From: Planctomycetota bacterium
Lineage (GTDB): Bacteria > Planctomycetota > PUPC01 > JACPCR01
Assembly: GCA_016179685.1 (NCBI GenBank)
Contig: JACPCR010000136.1
Location: forward strand, 1 to 41,844
Reading direction: 5' to 3'
Length of the DNA: 41,844 nucleotides
Shown: piece after piece, positions 23,542 through 31,421 of the stretch
Position numbering within the stretch: position 1 is the stretch's first letter
How the letters are laid out: the number at the start of each line of letters is the position of its first letter
Translations under genes and position numbers: made by a program
The notes under the pieces: model-generated
What the model was told of the DNA's origin: nothing
Seen by the model: only the letters and a program-made list of their open reading frames with translations
Databases searched by the model: none

Positions 23542-25194
23542 CTAATGAAACTGGACCTCCACCAAACGGTTTTCCCGAGCGGCCTGCTCGCACCCCTCGA
23601 TGCACTGGATGGGCCGTTTCCCCACCTCGGGAGTGATGATCAACGGCGTCCCGCACAGAAGATGGTCGGCGACGTTGCGGTAATACTCGCCGGAGACGCC
23701 CGGGAGCTGCGGCGTCTCCGTCACCACGATGCGGCCGTCCTCCGCCCGAGCATGGACCTTCACCGGGGACTGCCACGATTCCACGGTGATCGAGCCCTGC
23801 GTGCCCAGGAGGCACCAGAGAGGCTTTGGCGAGGCGCAGAGACTCGACACGAGGAGCTGCGCCTCCAGCCCGCTGTCGAAGCGGACATAGGCCCTGACGA
23901 AATCCTCGTTGGTCGTGTCGTGCCAGCGTTTCTTGAGAAAATGGCCGTAAAGGAACGCCCTGCGGTTGATGGGCTTGCCGGACGCGTCGGTCCAGGGGAC
24001 GAGCTGGAAGATTTTTTCGAACTGGTGCGCGCCCATGTCGTAAGCGGCCCCGCCGGAAATGGGCTTGTGGGAGCGCCAGGCCTGGCCGGGCCGGCCGAAT
24101 CCGCACATCTGGCACTCGATGGAGAAGAGCTGGCCGATGGCCCCGGAGGAGATCACTTCGGCGATGGTCCGGATTTCCGGGTCCCAGTGACGGTTGTGGT
24201 ACACGCTGAGCATGACGCCCCGTTTCCGGGCGAGGCCCATGAGCGCCTCGCACTCGGAGACGTGCACGGCGAACGGTTTTTCCGTGATGACGTGGAGGCC
24301 GGCCTCGAGGAGCGTCTTCGCCCCTTCGAAATGGTAGGCGTGGGGCAGGATGACCACTCCCAGGTCCACCTTGCCGCTGGCCGCCATGGCCCGGGCGTCC
24401 CGGAACGTCGCAATCCCCTTGCCCTGCTCCTCCCGGGCCGCCTTCAGCCGCGCCGGGTCCCGATCGCACACCGCGGTCAGCGTCAGGCCCGGCGTGGCCG
24501 CGATCTGACTGCTGTGGTGCTGGCCCATCTTGAAGGCCGGGCCGTACCCCAGCAGACCGACGCGGACCGTCCGCTCCTTCTGCCGCGTGACGTAGCGCAG
24601 GCCCTTGTACAGGAGGTTTTGGAACTCGGCGTGCCGGAAGACGCGCTCGTCGTGCCCCAGGGCCGTATAGAAGACCCGGCCCTTCCCGTAGTCCCGCACG
24701 TAACCCAGCAGTTTTTTTTCAAACTGCCACCAGCCGTACAGCATCGGGCGCAGCCGAGCGCGGGTGCGCCGGTCGATCTGGTAGAACTCGTCCACCACGG
24801 GGAACCTTGGGGACACCCGGGTCAGGATCGAGCCCGCGTCCGGGGCCAGTTCAACGTCGAACGCCGACACGGGCCCGTGCCCGGTGAACTGCGTGCCGAT
24901 CATCTCCACGTAGCCCGGGCTCTCGAGAAAGGAGTAGTTCGCCCCGTGGATGGCCAGAACGCCGCCGCCGCTCCGGACGTAGGCCAGGAAGGCCTTTTCC
25001 GTGTCCCGCGCCAGCTCGCCGAAAGCCGTATAAAGCGCCACCGCGTCCACCCCGGACAACTCCCCCAGCCGGCCGTTGTCCTCCGTCAATTCCACCTTGA
25101 ACTGGCCCGTGCCCTCGAGGGAGCGCTTCAGGATCTCTCCGCAGGACAGGAAAGGGTGATACTTGCCCCCGACCAGCAGCAGGACCTTCTTCAT
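23542..25194 (-). CDS. Fusion of a ThuA-like domain with a Gfo/Idh/MocA oxidoreductase
   Basis: Residues 1 to about 208 form a ThuA/class-I-amidotransferase-like domain: KVLLLVGGKYHPFLSCGEIL, VLAIHGANYSFLES and GKGRVFYTALGHDERVF. From about residue 212 a complete Gfo/Idh/MocA protein follows: VRVGLLGYGPAFKMGQHHSS (Rossmann loop), HVITEKPFAV with the catalytic Lys, and GGAAYDMGAHQFEKIF. ThuA and ThuB (a Gfo protein) act together in trehalose oxidation in rhizobia, and the two domains often occur as neighbours, so a fused sugar-converting enzyme is plausible. Its ATG overlaps the stop of the 68-residue protein gene by 4 bases (ATGA), showing translational coupling. No signal peptide. Confidence 0.9.
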   Translation of the reverse strand: MKKVLLLVGGKYHPFLSCGEILKRSLEGTGQFKVELTEDNGRLGELSGVDAVALYTAFGELARDTEKAFLAYVRSGGGVLAIHGANYSFLESPGYVEMIGTQFTGHGPVSAFDVELAPDAGSILTRVSPRFPVVDEFYQIDRRTRARLRPMLYGWWQFEKKLLGYVRDYGKGRVFYTALGHDERVFRHAEFQNLLYKGLRYVTRQKERTVRVGLLGYGPAFKMGQHHSSQIAATPGLTLTAVCDRDPARLKAAREEQGKGIATFRDARAMAASGKVDLGVVILPHAYHFEGAKTLLEAGLHVITEKPFAVHVSECEALMGLARKRGVMLSVYHNRHWDPEIRTIAEVISSGAIGQLFSIECQMCGFGRPGQAWRSHKPISGGAAYDMGAHQFEKIFQLVPWTDASGKPINRRAFLYGHFLKKRWHDTTNEDFVRAYVRFDSGLEAQLLVSSLCASPKPLWCLLGTQGSITVESWQSPVKVHARAEDGRIVVTETPQLPGVSGEYYRNVADHLLCGTPLIITPEVGKRPIQCIEGCEQAARENRLVEVQFH

Positions 25195-25397
25195 CGGATC
25201 AGCTCCTGGACCCTGGAACGGACCTCTTTTTCCACTGCTTTCCGATCGGGGCCTTCGGCCGAGGCCAGGCGGGCGCCGGCGCCCGGGATGTCGATCTCCG
25301 CCTTGCAGAGGTAGCGATCCCCGAGCTTGTAGGAGACAAAGGCCACGTTCCGGCTGCCGATCGTTTCCGTCTTCCTCACGTACTTTTCCGGTTTCAT
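25191..25397 (-). CDS. Small conserved-looking protein of unknown function
   Basis: The 68-residue protein runs from MKPEKYVRKTETIGSRNVAF to KEVRSRVQELIR. The first two thirds look like a short beta-sheet with VAFVSYKLGDRYLCKAEIDI, and the last third like a helix with alternating charges. I do not recognise a family. The frame is open to 25424, but the ATG at 25397 has a strong GGAGGAGG site. It starts 23 bases after the kinase gene and its stop overlaps the ThuA-Gfo start. It could be a partner of either neighbour, but no evidence decides. Confidence 0.65.
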   Translation of the reverse strand: MKPEKYVRKTETIGSRNVAFVSYKLGDRYLCKAEIDIPGAGARLASAEGPDRKAVEKEVRSRVQELIR

Positions 25398-25420
25398 CGT
25401 CCTCCTCCCTTCACCGTGGT

Positions 25421-26686
25421 TCACGTTCCTTCGATCCGGCCACCATCAGCCGGGCTCTCCGAGGCCTTGCGCTCCTGGATGTACTTCTCGAAGCGCTCCT
25501 GGTCCTTGCGGGCGATCTTCGTGAACTGCACCCCCAGGAGATGCAGACCCCGCCCGTCGGGTGGCCCCACGTGGGCCACCCGGCCCGAGGTCTGGATTCG
25601 GGCCGTCGCCGCCCGCGGCTGAATCTCCATGTCCAGGTTCGTCCCCTCCGGCATCGGCTGCCGCGTCCAAAAACCGATGCCGCCCCCGCCGATGTTCTCG
25701 GTCACGGAGACCTGCAACGGCCCGCGGCTGAACCAGGACTTCACGAAATACCGCAGGTAGCACCGGTCGCGGATACGCTCGTAGACCCGCCGCGGCTCAT
25801 TCTTCACCAGCATCTGCTCGGCCTGATTCCGGTCGCCGGAGCTCCCCAGCCGGTTCAAATCCGCCACGATATCCTCCATGGCCGCGTAACGTTTCGCCGG
25901 CTCCTTCTCCATGGCCTTCAGAATGATCGCCTCCAGGGCCTCCGGGATGTTCGGATTCACCTCGCGGGGAGGCCGCACCGGCATGTTGAGATGCTTCGAG
26001 ACACGGTCGAATTCGTCCTGGCCCTGGTGGGGGAGCTGCCCCGTGAAAACCTCATACAGGGAAACCCCGAAGGCGTAGACGTCCGTTTGAAAATCGTAAT
26101 GATTCGAACGGACCACCTCCGGGGCCATGTAGCTCGGCGTGCCCCCGCGCTTGAACACGTCCTTGAGCTGGCTGCGCTTCGGAATCGCCAGCCCGAAATC
26201 AATCAGCTTCACCTGGTTCTCCGAGTCCAGCAGAATGTTCCGCGGGCAAATGTCCCGGTGAAGGATCCCCATCCGGTGCACGTGCAGCAAAGCCAGAGCG
26301 AACTGGAACATGATTCGCAGCCTCTGCCCCTTCAGCAGCGGGCTCTGCGTCCGGTTCAGATCGTGGAGATTCTTGGATGCCAGGTATTCCATGACGATGT
26401 AGTACCGCCCGTCCTCCCTGCCATACTCGTACAGGTGGACGATCAGCGGATGGTTCAGGTGCGCCATGATCTCCCCTTCCCAGGAGAGGCCTTCGAGCAC
26501 CTTCAGGCCCGGAAGCACCCGCTCGTTCTTCTCCTCCCGTCGATCATAGGCCGCGGTGTGCTCCTCCGTGATGCGCTTCACCACGACCTCCAGGTTGCCG
26601 AGCGGGTCACGCCCGCGGTAGACCTCGGACATTCCGCCCTTGAAGAGGGGTGCGATGATTTGAAAGCCGCCGACCTGGGCCGGCAT
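25421..26686 (-). CDS. Serine/threonine protein kinase with a C-terminal PilZ-like domain and an altered HRD loop
   Basis: The kinase domain (about residues 8-280) has the glycine loop FKGGMSEVYRG, Lys37 in VVVKRI, Glu72, DFG at 163-165 and the APE motif. The catalytic loop reads HRDICPRN: Asp145 and Asn150 are kept, but the usual Lys two residues after Asp is Cys147 (codon TGC). After a linker, residues 300-405 resemble a PilZ domain: RRVYERIRDRCYLRYF (arginine motif) and VTENIGGGGIGFW (in place of the usual D/N-x-S-x-x-G). That suggests control by cyclic di-GMP, though this motif is imperfect. No transmembrane segment is seen. The ATG at 26686 is preferred; the open frame upstream starts with TTG and is low complexity. 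Confidence 0.83.
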   Translation of the reverse strand: MPAQVGGFQIIAPLFKGGMSEVYRGRDPLGNLEVVVKRITEEHTAAYDRREEKNERVLPGLKVLEGLSWEGEIMAHLNHPLIVHLYEYGREDGRYYIVMEYLASKNLHDLNRTQSPLLKGQRLRIMFQFALALLHVHRMGILHRDICPRNILLDSENQVKLIDFGLAIPKRSQLKDVFKRGGTPSYMAPEVVRSNHYDFQTDVYAFGVSLYEVFTGQLPHQGQDEFDRVSKHLNMPVRPPREVNPNIPEALEAIILKAMEKEPAKRYAAMEDIVADLNRLGSSGDRNQAEQMLVKNEPRRVYERIRDRCYLRYFVKSWFSRGPLQVSVTENIGGGGIGFWTRQPMPEGTNLDMEIQPRAATARIQTSGRVAHVGPPDGRGLHLLGVQFTKIARKDQERFEKYIQERKASESPADGGRIEGT

Positions 26687-26941
26687 CGCGTCCGGCTTGA
26701 AGGATGCCGCAGGATGGGAGGAAGCCAAGGTCGGTATCTCCGTGAACCGGGCCGAGGGGACGCGTGCCAGCCTCCGCCTCGTGACGCGCCGCCGTGCCGC
26801 TTCAGGGGAATGGCCGGGCAACCCGGTAGCGTTCGAGCATCACGGGACTCGCCCGCCGGGCAGGCCGTGCCTTGCGTCGCCGGATTCGAAGGGCCGGGGA
26901 TGAAGACTATAGAGTGCCGCGGAGAAATTGCAACCGACGTC

Positions 26942-27481
26942 TCACACTTCGAAGCGCATCAGCCACAAGAGTCCCGTAGGGACGACAGAAGTTTTCGCTA
27001 AGGAATTACCCTGGTCCATGGCCAGGGCCTGAAGGCCTTCCTGGCAGAGATCGATTTTCCGCAGGATGAGAAGCGTGGCCTGCCCCATCATGCGCACGAT
27101 CCGTAAAAGCCGATCCTTGAGCTCCAGCGTCCGAGAAGAAAGCTGTTGGTCCCCCGTCCCCTCCGCCAGATCGGTCAACATCTGCCGCTTCCGATCCAAT
27201 TCCCTGACCTGTTCCGCCTTGGTCTGGACGACGGACCGGATGCCCTTTCCCATCGCGGTGAAGAATCGGCGATAGGCTTCACAGTGGGCGTGCAGGTGGT
27301 CGATGACCTGGTGATCATCTTTGACGGGCTCATCGAACTTTTGGAAGCGTTCCTCTACGCTGAGCGCGCGCGCACGCCGGGGGACCATGCCGAGAAGAGG
27401 CGGCTGCGGCTCGTGCCCGCTCTCGACGATCGCCGCCTTCTTCTGGATGGCCGCCGGGAGCTCGACCAGCGCCTCCGGCAT
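26942..27481 (-). CDS. Helical protein whose 3' end is formed by repeat X
   Basis: The 179-residue frame is rich in charged heptad-like helices, for example KAEQVRELDRKRQMLTDLAE and LELKDRLLRIVRMMGQATLL, and resembles no family I can name. Its last ~22 codons, from GNSLAKTSVVPTGLLWLM on, are encoded by repeat X (26952-27007), and the stop comes just after it. So the original C-terminus was replaced when the repeat inserted. The start at 27481 is uncertain, and the gene begins head-to-head with the truncated DUF4178 gene at 27487. Whether it is still expressed is unknown. Confidence 0.5.
   Translation of the reverse strand: MPEALVELPAAIQKKAAIVESGHEPQPPLLGMVPRRARALSVEERFQKFDEPVKDDHQVIDHLHAHCEAYRRFFTAMGKGIRSVVQTKAEQVRELDRKRQMLTDLAEGTGDQQLSSRTLELKDRLLRIVRMMGQATLLILRKIDLCQEGLQALAMDQGNSLAKTSVVPTGLLWLMRFEV
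26952..27007 (-). repeat. 56-bp dispersed repeat X, copy 2
   Basis: This is the reverse-strand copy of 18574-18629, 54 of 56 identical. It supplies the final codons of the minus-strand frame at 26942-27481. Confidence 0.85.
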
Positions 27482-27486
27482 CTCAG

Positions 27487-28090
27487 GTGGTGCTGGAGGA
27501 CCGGCGTTATCGGATCACGGAGGCCAGCGACGCGAGGGTTTGCGCCGTCGAAGGCGAGTTGACGGCCGCGGCCCCAGTGGGCGATTCGTTTGGATACATC
27601 GACGCGGAAGCTTTGGGCAAGCTCTATTCCGTGGAATGGACGGAGGATGAAATCGAATTCTACCGTGGCAGGCGGATGTCCGAGCGCGAGGTCCTACAGG
27701 CCTTCGGATTGAAACGCCTCCTGGTGGCCATGGAAAAGAAGGAGACGGTCCATAAGAGGCACGCCCAGTTTGCTGCCTGTTGCCTCGCCCTGGCCCTGCT
27801 GTCTTTCCTCGGGTGGGCCATTCCGCTGGGATAGGCCCCGGGCTACTTCCTCTACTATGGATTTCCCGTGCTGGGCCTCTCTCTCGTTTTCTTCACGCTG
27901 GCCTTCTGCCACGGAGTTTTCCGTACCCAGGGGGCCCCTCAGGTTTCCTTCGCTTTTTCTCACGCCGGAGACCCTCCCGGCGCTCTTCGTTCTACCGGCA
28001 GACGCAGCGGAAGTCCCGGTGGAGATTTCCACCCTGGATCATCCCATGGTCTTGAATTATTATCTTCGGGGCACCCGGCGATGGGAGTAA
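27487..28090 (+). pseudogene. Broken DUF4178 membrane protein gene
   Basis: From the GTG at 27487 the frame encodes the end of a DUF4178 domain (VCAVEGELTAAAPVGDSFGY, then SVEWTEDEIEFYRGRRMSER and EVLQAF) and a first membrane segment (CCLALALLSFLGWAIPL). A TAG at 27832-27834 interrupts it. The same frame then continues with a second membrane segment (YYGFPVLGLSLVFFTLAFC), and after about 27940 the sensible reading moves to another frame, ending LDHPMVLNYYLRGTRRWE at a TAA (28088-28090). The N-terminal part that relatives have is absent. One stop, one frameshift and a 5' truncation make a pseudogene likely, though a sequencing error could explain part of it. DUF4178 genes often sit beside speD, as here. 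Confidence 0.65.
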
Positions 28091-28095
28091 AGGCT

Positions 28096-28143
28096 TCATG
28101 CCTTGGAACGGGAGTGCGGGGACACTTCCGTTCCAAGGCATGA
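28096..28143. repeat. Palindrome of the variable-arm family
   Basis: TCATGCCTTGGAACGGGAGT(G) at 28096-28116 pairs with 28123-28143 around a six-base loop, with a single G-T wobble. It lies between the broken DUF4178 gene and speD and could be a terminator or a leader hairpin. Confidence 0.75.
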
Positions 28144-28176
28144 GGAGGAAAACGGTTAAGCGCTGTTCCTTGAAGC

Positions 28177-28545
28177 ATGGGAGCGGAAAGCAGAATTCAG
28201 ATGGTCGGCCATCATCTTGTGGCGGACCTCTACGGGATCGAGCGAGGCCGGCTGAGCGACGGCGGGCTGCTCCGGGAGTGCCTGAGCGAGTCGGCCCGGC
28301 GTGCGGGCTTGACGCCTCTCGGCGATCCGGTCGTCCACGTTTTCGATGGAGGGGGCCTGACGGCATTCGTGGTCTTATCGGAATCGCATAGGTCTGTCCA
28401 CACTTATCCAGAGATGGGCTTTGCGGCCTTGGACGTTTTCTCGTGCGGCAGCGCGGATGTACAGGCCGCGCTGGACGTCTTCTGCGGGGCATTCGGGCCC
28501 GGGTGGCGTCCAACGAGCATCCTGGGTCGCGGCGGGAAACTTTGA
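28177..28545 (+). CDS. speD: S-adenosylmethionine decarboxylase proenzyme
   Basis: The 122-residue protein is the short bacterial form of SpeD, which decarboxylates SAM to provide aminopropyl groups for spermidine. The family marks are present: GHHLVADLYG, the self-cleavage site LSESHRSVHTYPE (Ser70 becomes the pyruvoyl group, with His75 nearby), and LDVFSCG with the conserved Cys90. The ATG at 28177 and one at 28201 (MVGHHL) are both possible; neither has a good ribosome-binding site. A spermidine synthase gene (speE), normally close by, is not in this window. The next gene follows after 12 bases but is unrelated, so the local order is probably the result of rearrangement. Confidence 0.9.
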   Translation: MGAESRIQMVGHHLVADLYGIERGRLSDGGLLRECLSESARRAGLTPLGDPVVHVFDGGGLTAFVVLSESHRSVHTYPEMGFAALDVFSCGSADVQAALDVFCGAFGPGWRPTSILGRGGKL

Positions 28546-28557
28546 GCAGGAGGGGCC

Positions 28558-29631
28558 ATGGGGATTCCGACGATCCAGGTGGGCTGCACGCATTTCGCCG
28601 CAGGTCGCCTTCAGGCGCTAGTGAACGCCAAGGGGCTAGAGCCCGTCGCCTGCGTTGATCTTCAGGTCGAAGAAGCGCGGCAGGCCGTGAAGAATCTGAA
28701 GGGCAACGTACCCGAAGGCCTGGAGAACCGGATTTATACGACCCTTGAGGAGGCTCAGAAGAAACATCACGCGGAGGCGTGCCTGATCTATGCCTCGACG
28801 ACGGTGCATGCCCGCTTGGTGGTGGAGAGCCTGAATCTCGGCCTGCACACGCTCTGCGTCAAACCCATCGCGACCAGCCCGGCCGAGTTCCGATCGATCC
28901 AGCGAGCGCACAGGGCTCATCCGGACCGGATGCTGGTACAGGGCCAGAACAAGCGCTGGAATCCGGCTGCGGTGAAGATGCGGGAGTGGCTGCGCGAGCC
29001 GCAGGGCATCGGCGAGATGCTGGGCGGGGAGTGCCGCTTCTGGATTCGCCAGAATCTGCACACCGGCCCCACGTCCCGACAGCCGGATGCGACCGTGGAA
29101 GGGCTTTTTTTCCACGCGGGCGTCAGCCACCAGCTCGATCAGCTCGTGGCGGCGAATGGCCTGCCCCGGTATGCGACGGCCCGCGTGCACCGCCGGAAGG
29201 ACCCGGAGCTGGGCCAGACGGGAGTGTGGGGGACCGCGGGTGGGCAGGCGCTGCTCGAATATTCGAACGGGTCCTCCTTCTGCTATACGGGGACGCGGGC
29301 GGCGCATGGCAGCCCCTTCGGCTGGAGCGGCCACTGGACGTTTAACGGCGAGCACGGGGACCTCCGGCGCGACGGCGGCCACCTCCAGCTCTTCCGGAAG
29401 GGCCAGTGCGTGGAGGACCTCCAGCTTCAGGACCTGCATCCGGGCTTGATCGAGGACGACCGCATCCAGTTTGACGCCTGGGCCGAGGCGATCCGGACGG
29501 GCCGGGACCGGGCGTGGATGCAGGAGACGACGCTGAACACCTGGGTGCTGATGGAGGCGTGCAACGAGTCGGCGCGGCGTCTCGATCGGGTGGACGTCGA
29601 GGCCTTCCGCTCGGCTCTCGTGAGCGTCTGA
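28558..29631 (+). CDS. Gfo/Idh/MocA family oxidoreductase with an altered EKP motif
   Basis: The 357-residue protein has an N-terminal nucleotide-binding fold, though the usual GxGxxG is degraded (IQVGCTHFAAGRLQ). The signature EKP reads CVKPIAT: the Lys is kept but Glu is Val. The second half has GQNKRWNPAAVKMREWL, FFHAGVSHQLDQLV and GHWTFNGEHGDLRRDGGHL, as in the C-terminal sheet of the family. It may be an enzyme with unusual cofactor handling or a weakly active relative. AGGAGG stands 5 bases before the ATG. It is followed 6 bases later by the glycoside-hydrolase-like gene, so the two are co-transcribed and probably act on one glycan. Confidence 0.85.
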   Translation: MGIPTIQVGCTHFAAGRLQALVNAKGLEPVACVDLQVEEARQAVKNLKGNVPEGLENRIYTTLEEAQKKHHAEACLIYASTTVHARLVVESLNLGLHTLCVKPIATSPAEFRSIQRAHRAHPDRMLVQGQNKRWNPAAVKMREWLREPQGIGEMLGGECRFWIRQNLHTGPTSRQPDATVEGLFFHAGVSHQLDQLVAANGLPRYATARVHRRKDPELGQTGVWGTAGGQALLEYSNGSSFCYTGTRAAHGSPFGWSGHWTFNGEHGDLRRDGGHLQLFRKGQCVEDLQLQDLHPGLIEDDRIQFDAWAEAIRTGRDRAWMQETTLNTWVLMEACNESARRLDRVDVEAFRSALVSV

Positions 29632-29637
29632 ATCCCC

Positions 29638-30594
29638 ATGAGACGACGCCGCTTGATTTACAACAACGATGGATGCGACGCGATGGACGAGGGGGCCGCT
29701 ACGCGCCAGGGCTTCCTGGCACGCCGGTTCGAGGCGATCCTGGGCAGCCAAGTGGACAGCGTCTTCTATTGCACGGGCGCGACGACGATGTTCACGCACC
29801 GCACCCGGGTGGGTGAGACCTATGGCGAATTCTGCAAAGACGGGGGCGATCCGGCGGCCGCCCTCGCTCGGGACAATCTCCGGGCCCTGGCGGCCGCGGG
29901 ACACGATCCGCTCGAACTGGCCGTGGATTTCTGCCATCGGAACGGTCTGGAGATGATCGAGCTGGGACACCGGCACGGCCTTCCCGTGTATCCGACGATC
30001 AGCGCGTCAGGAATGCGGGGCCCTGGAGGCCGATACAGCAGCATCGAGGCCTGGCGCGGGGCCGCCTCCAACCTCTGGCGCTCCGGCGCAGAGGGCGTCG
30101 TGATCTTCAATCTGTTCCCTCATGCGCCCGACCCGCGCTTCTCGGAACTGGGCTCTCCCGAGACGCTCACGGGACTCGACAAGGTTTTCGCCGTCGACCC
30201 GGTTCAGACCCTGGAGGGAGACCTGGTTCAGGCCATCGTGCAGGAACAGGTGCTCCCGATCTCGGTGCCCGGCGCGGGCGGGATCGCTTCCGTCGCGCTG
30301 CCGATCGGGGACGATATCCCAGCCGCGGCCCGACAAGCGAAGCTGAAAAGCATGAAGCTCCTTGTGGAGGCCAGTCCTCCCCGGTCGATCGGACTCCTGG
30401 AGGTCCGTTTCAACGGCCGAATCCTGGTCCCACGGGATCGAGACCCGCAGAACGGCCGCCTGTGGTTCACGCCGTCGCCTGACCTCTGCCGGGCCGGGCC
30501 GAACGAGGCGGCCTTCCGGCTGGCCATTCCTTCCTCCGGCCCGGCGGACGCGTTGCAGATCACTGCCGTCGAGGCCCAGGTGCAATATCGTTAG
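29638..30594 (+). CDS. Glycoside-hydrolase-like protein with an apparent internal deletion
   Basis: The N-terminus (MRRRRLIYNNDGCDAMDEGA and LGSQVDSVFYCTGATT) is that of a large planctomycete/lentisphaera-type family related to GH10-like barrels. In the members I know of, DLAVDFCHRNGLEM-like sequence leads into a barrel of about 200 residues (Asn-Asp, Trp and FDG...D motifs) before the late segment GHRHGLPVYPTISASG. Here the two are joined directly at about residue 105 (nucleotide ~29953), so the catalytic middle is missing although the frame stays open. The C-terminal half (AWRGAASNLWRSGAEGVVIF and a beta-sandwich end) looks intact. At 318 residues it is much shorter than expected. It may be an inactive remnant or a deliberate short form. 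Confidence 0.65.
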   Translation: MRRRRLIYNNDGCDAMDEGAATRQGFLARRFEAILGSQVDSVFYCTGATTMFTHRTRVGETYGEFCKDGGDPAAALARDNLRALAAAGHDPLELAVDFCHRNGLEMIELGHRHGLPVYPTISASGMRGPGGRYSSIEAWRGAASNLWRSGAEGVVIFNLFPHAPDPRFSELGSPETLTGLDKVFAVDPVQTLEGDLVQAIVQEQVLPISVPGAGGIASVALPIGDDIPAAARQAKLKSMKLLVEASPPRSIGLLEVRFNGRILVPRDRDPQNGRLWFTPSPDLCRAGPNEAAFRLAIPSSGPADALQITAVEAQVQYR

Positions 30595-30815
30595 CCCGGC
30601 TTTCCCCTCCATCTCTCAGGAGGAATCCGGATGAACGCAGGTGAGCGGCCGGGACGTTCTGGTGGCTTGCCAGGAGCGTGATTTACGAAGCCTGCGGACT
30701 CACTTCGCTGTGACGGAAAGAAACAAATCAGGTTTCACCTGACATCCGACACCTGCCACCTTACAATCTCGCCTTTGCCGCCGGGGACTCTCTTTTTTCT
30801 TCAGGAGACATGATC

Positions 30816-31109
30816 ATGGTGGAACATCTCGTCCTGCTCAAACTCAAGGCGGGCACGCCGGACTCCAAGGCCAAAGCGATGCTGGATGCCGTCCGCGCCC
30901 TCAAGGGCAGGATCGACGGAATCGTCGAGCTGACAGCGGGCCCGAATTACTCTGACCGTTCGAAGGGCTTTACTCACGGCATCATGGTTCGATTCCGGGA
31001 CCCGCAGGCGCTGGCGCGCTATCTCCCGCATCCCATCCACCAGCAGGTGGTCAGCGAGCAGATCAAACCGATTCTGGACGAGGTGATCGTCGTCGATTAC
31101 GAATTCTGA
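30816..31109 (+). CDS. Dabb-domain (stress-responsive A/B barrel) protein
   Basis: The 97-residue protein begins MVEHLVLLKLKAGTPDSKAK and contains GIVELTAGPNYSDRSKGFTH, MVRFRDPQALARYLPHPIHQ and ends in EVIVVDYEF. This is the dimeric alpha/beta-barrel fold called Dabb; members are known in stress response and as small cyclases or oxygenases, and no specific activity can be read here. The frame also has an ATG at 30810, but AGGAG (30803-30807) sits 8 bases from the ATG at 30816 and only 2 from the other. The 220 bases upstream contain decayed CTGACA-type repeat units (about 30735-30765) and no gene. Confidence 0.85.
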   Translation: MVEHLVLLKLKAGTPDSKAKAMLDAVRALKGRIDGIVELTAGPNYSDRSKGFTHGIMVRFRDPQALARYLPHPIHQQVVSEQIKPILDEVIVVDYEF

Positions 31110-31421
31110 CAGGATCGTTCCGGGCCAGGTTCTGCCGGGCGCGTTGAACCCTCGTGCGCTGCTTGGCGCGCGGGTGAATGGGAGACTCGCGGCATTCGGC
31201 GGCAGGTCGTGTGGCGGTCGAGCCTGCGCACCGTTGAACACGTGTGTGCTGGAACGCGCGTGATGCCAGTAGACGAGTTCGCAAGTGCACCCGCACTTGC
31301 GAACTCGTCTGGAGATGCTGGCGCTCCAGGGAACTCGGTGCTCGCTTGTGTCAATGGTCAAAAAGTGCCAAACTCCACATAGGATCAGTCGCCGGGAAGC
31401 GGATGACCCCGTTCATACGTC
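31110..31421. other. Gene-free stretch downstream of the retron, with a palindrome
   Basis: Besides the palindrome at 31271-31310 it holds two loosely similar segments, GCGTTGAACCCTCGTGCGCTG-like at about 31140 and CCGTTGAACACGTGTGTGCTG-like at about 31230. No coding frame with a domain is seen. Transcripts of the retron (minus) and the Dabb gene (plus) converge here. Confidence 0.5.
31271..31310. repeat. Perfect 18-bp palindrome of the variable-arm family
   Basis: AGACGAGTTCGCAAGTGC (31271-31288) pairs perfectly with 31293-31310 around the loop ACCC. It lies about 110 bases past the reverse transcriptase stop and could end that transcript in the minus direction. The same arm, partly mutated, recurs at 32710, 33270 and 34275. 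Confidence 0.85.

Noticed and set aside
23344..25314. 656-codon plus-strand frame opposite the ThuA-Gfo gene
   Set aside because: It has no recognisable domain and lies opposite a clear two-domain enzyme; I treat it as an antisense shadow.
26687..26821. Upstream extension of the Ser/Thr kinase
   Set aside because: It starts with TTG, is Arg/Ser-rich without motif and has no ribosome-binding site, while the ATG at 26686 leads directly into the kinase domain.
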